In this document: positions 14,109 through 14,685 of the stretch, one piece after another
Position numbering within the stretch: the first letter of the stretch is position 1
How the letters are laid out: every line of letters begins with the position of its first letter
Assembly: GCA_038317685.1 (NCBI GenBank)
Contig: JBBQBQ010000072.1
Span: 1-14,685 of the forward strand
Direction of reading: 5' to 3'
Source: JBBQBQ01 sp038317685
Lineage (GTDB): Bacteria > Desulfobacterota > Desulfuromonadia > Desulfuromonadales > DDH964
DNA: 14,685 nucleotides
Made by a program: the position numbers and the translations under genes
Notes under the pieces: model-generated
Told to the model about the DNA's origin: nothing
The model's database searches: none
What the model saw: only the letters and a program-made list of their open reading frames with translations

Positions 14109-14546
14109 TCAGCCCGGGGCCAAAAGCTCACTCGGACCGGATTCGTCCCCGCCCGGCAAATTGGCATACTCAAAGGCATGATCCCAGATGTGGTCGATCA
14201 GCTGCTTGGCCCCTTCCAGCGGCAGGACCTGGAGACTGCCATCGGGCCGGCGAGGCAGCAGGGAGGTGTGCCGCAGGCCGCCGGCGGCAGGCAGATCGGC
14301 CTGAAGTTCGGCCAGATTCTGCAGGGTCTTGTCGATATCAAAATCGATCCGGACCCCCAGGCGGCTCTCCATCCAGGTTTCGATCTGCCGATCGAGCTGG
14401 GTTCGGTCCAGGGGGCCGGCCGCCGTCAGCAGATGGTAATAGACGAGGATCGCTTCCTTGCTGAGTTCCTCCTCGGCGGCATCGGTCAGGCTATAGAGAA
14501 CGCCCTCGTTGGTCACCAGGTTTTTGAAAAACAGGGTCTCCGTGCA
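14109..14546 (-). pseudogene. 3' remnant of a DUF3754 (TMEM143-like) gene
   Basis: The C-terminal part of a DUF3754 family protein, whose function is not established. The visible end reads ETLFFKNLVTNEGVLYSL, then DAAEEELSKEAILVYYHLL, LDRQIETWMESRLG, a DFDIDKTLQNL segment and a closing LEGAKQLIDHIWDHAFEYAN. This matches the usual family ending (LYF-NLDNN-GV, AEEEECKEAILAYYFLL, LD-QIE-WF, W-DNFF). Full family members are several hundred residues and carry membrane segments; here all of that is missing. The homologous frame can be followed upstream to about 14546, then through non-matching codons to an in-frame TGA at 14580-14582. Translation could restart at GTG 14514-14516 (giving 135 residues), but no clear ribosome-binding site precedes it. 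The break coincides with a change to AT-rich DNA, so I call it truncated rather than a complete small gene. Confidence 0.65.
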
Positions 14547-14565
14547 GCATTGTCCGGTTAAGAAA

Positions 14566-14577
14566 TTGCAGTTGCAA
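14566..14577. repeat. Short inverted repeat in the AT-rich edge
   Basis: TTGCA (14566-14570) and TGCAA (14573-14577) flank 2 nt. It is short and could be chance, but it lies in the candidate mobile-element end. Confidence 0.3.
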
Positions 14578-14611
14578 GCTCACTAGATAAATCGTTTAAT
14601 TTCAGTAGATT

Positions 14612-14626
14612 AGCAAAATTTTTGCT
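14612..14626. repeat. Palindrome overlapping a TTGACA box
   Basis: AGCAAAA (14612-14618) and TTTTGCT (14620-14626) are perfect inverted arms around a single T. The last base is also the first of TTGACA (14626-14631). It could be an operator for the gene read rightwards out of the window. A matching -10 box at 17 nt is not seen, so promoter activity is uncertain. Confidence 0.45.
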
Positions 14627-14685
14627 TGACATTTTGTCGTGAGAGCGGCGCGGCGTTTTTTCGTAACAGACTTCCTTTCAAGGAG

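Larger units (their letters stand above)
14547..14685 (+). other. AT-rich foreign-looking segment leading to a rightward gene beyond the window
   Basis: From about 14547 the sequence is clearly poorer in GC than the rest of the window, apart from a short GC cluster at 14645-14655. It contains no coding frame I can support. It ends with AAGGAG (14680-14685), a strong ribosome-binding site, so a plus-strand start codon probably lies just outside. Together with the broken DUF3754 frame this suggests the end of an insertion sequence whose transposase is read rightwards. No terminal inverted repeat or target duplication can be confirmed, because only one end is visible. Confidence 0.5.

Overview
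The window is a GC-rich bacterial chromosome segment. The best guess for the source is the Desulfuromonadia (Geobacter/Desulfuromonas relatives). The main pointer is a lipoprotein carrying a PpcA-type triheme cytochrome c7 domain. The mix of HflKC, a YqjM-type old yellow enzyme, GreB and a very small lysine-rich protein fits but does not prove it. No rRNA, tRNA or CRISPR array was seen.

Layout. Positions 1-7289 are read on the minus strand. In transcription order this block holds a UPF0158 protein, the cytochrome lipoprotein, hflK and hflC (4-nt overlap) and a terminator; then an old yellow enzyme followed 10 nt later by kup; then an MFS transporter whose 3' end lies outside the window. Positions 7290-7556 are a divergent control region with a strong inverted repeat. 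Positions 7557-12136 form one plus-strand run: trkA, trkH, a YheU-like (UPF0270) protein, an unknown 262-aa protein and a Methyltransf_32-like methyltransferase. It is closed by a 12-bp hairpin at 12141-12169. A 35-aa lysine-rich protein (minus) and a CBS-domain protein (plus) then diverge from 12322-12573. The CBS gene is followed by a likely 42-aa microprotein and another hairpin. Facing them on the minus strand are an unknown 90-aa protein, greB and the 3' end of a DUF3754 family gene.

Potassium import is the clearest physiological theme: Kup on one side and a complete TrkAH pair on the other. Envelope quality control (HflKC) and periplasmic electron transfer (the c7 lipoprotein) share the minus-strand block.

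The right edge is the most irregular part. The DUF3754 coding frame loses its N-terminal part near 14540. Beyond that the DNA becomes clearly AT-richer, and it ends in an AAGGAG ribosome-binding site pointing rightwards. This looks like the end of an inserted element or another rearrangement junction. The most distinctive protein is the cytochrome lipoprotein: its lipid anchor and heme domain are separated by five 11-residue repeats with an invariant lysine.
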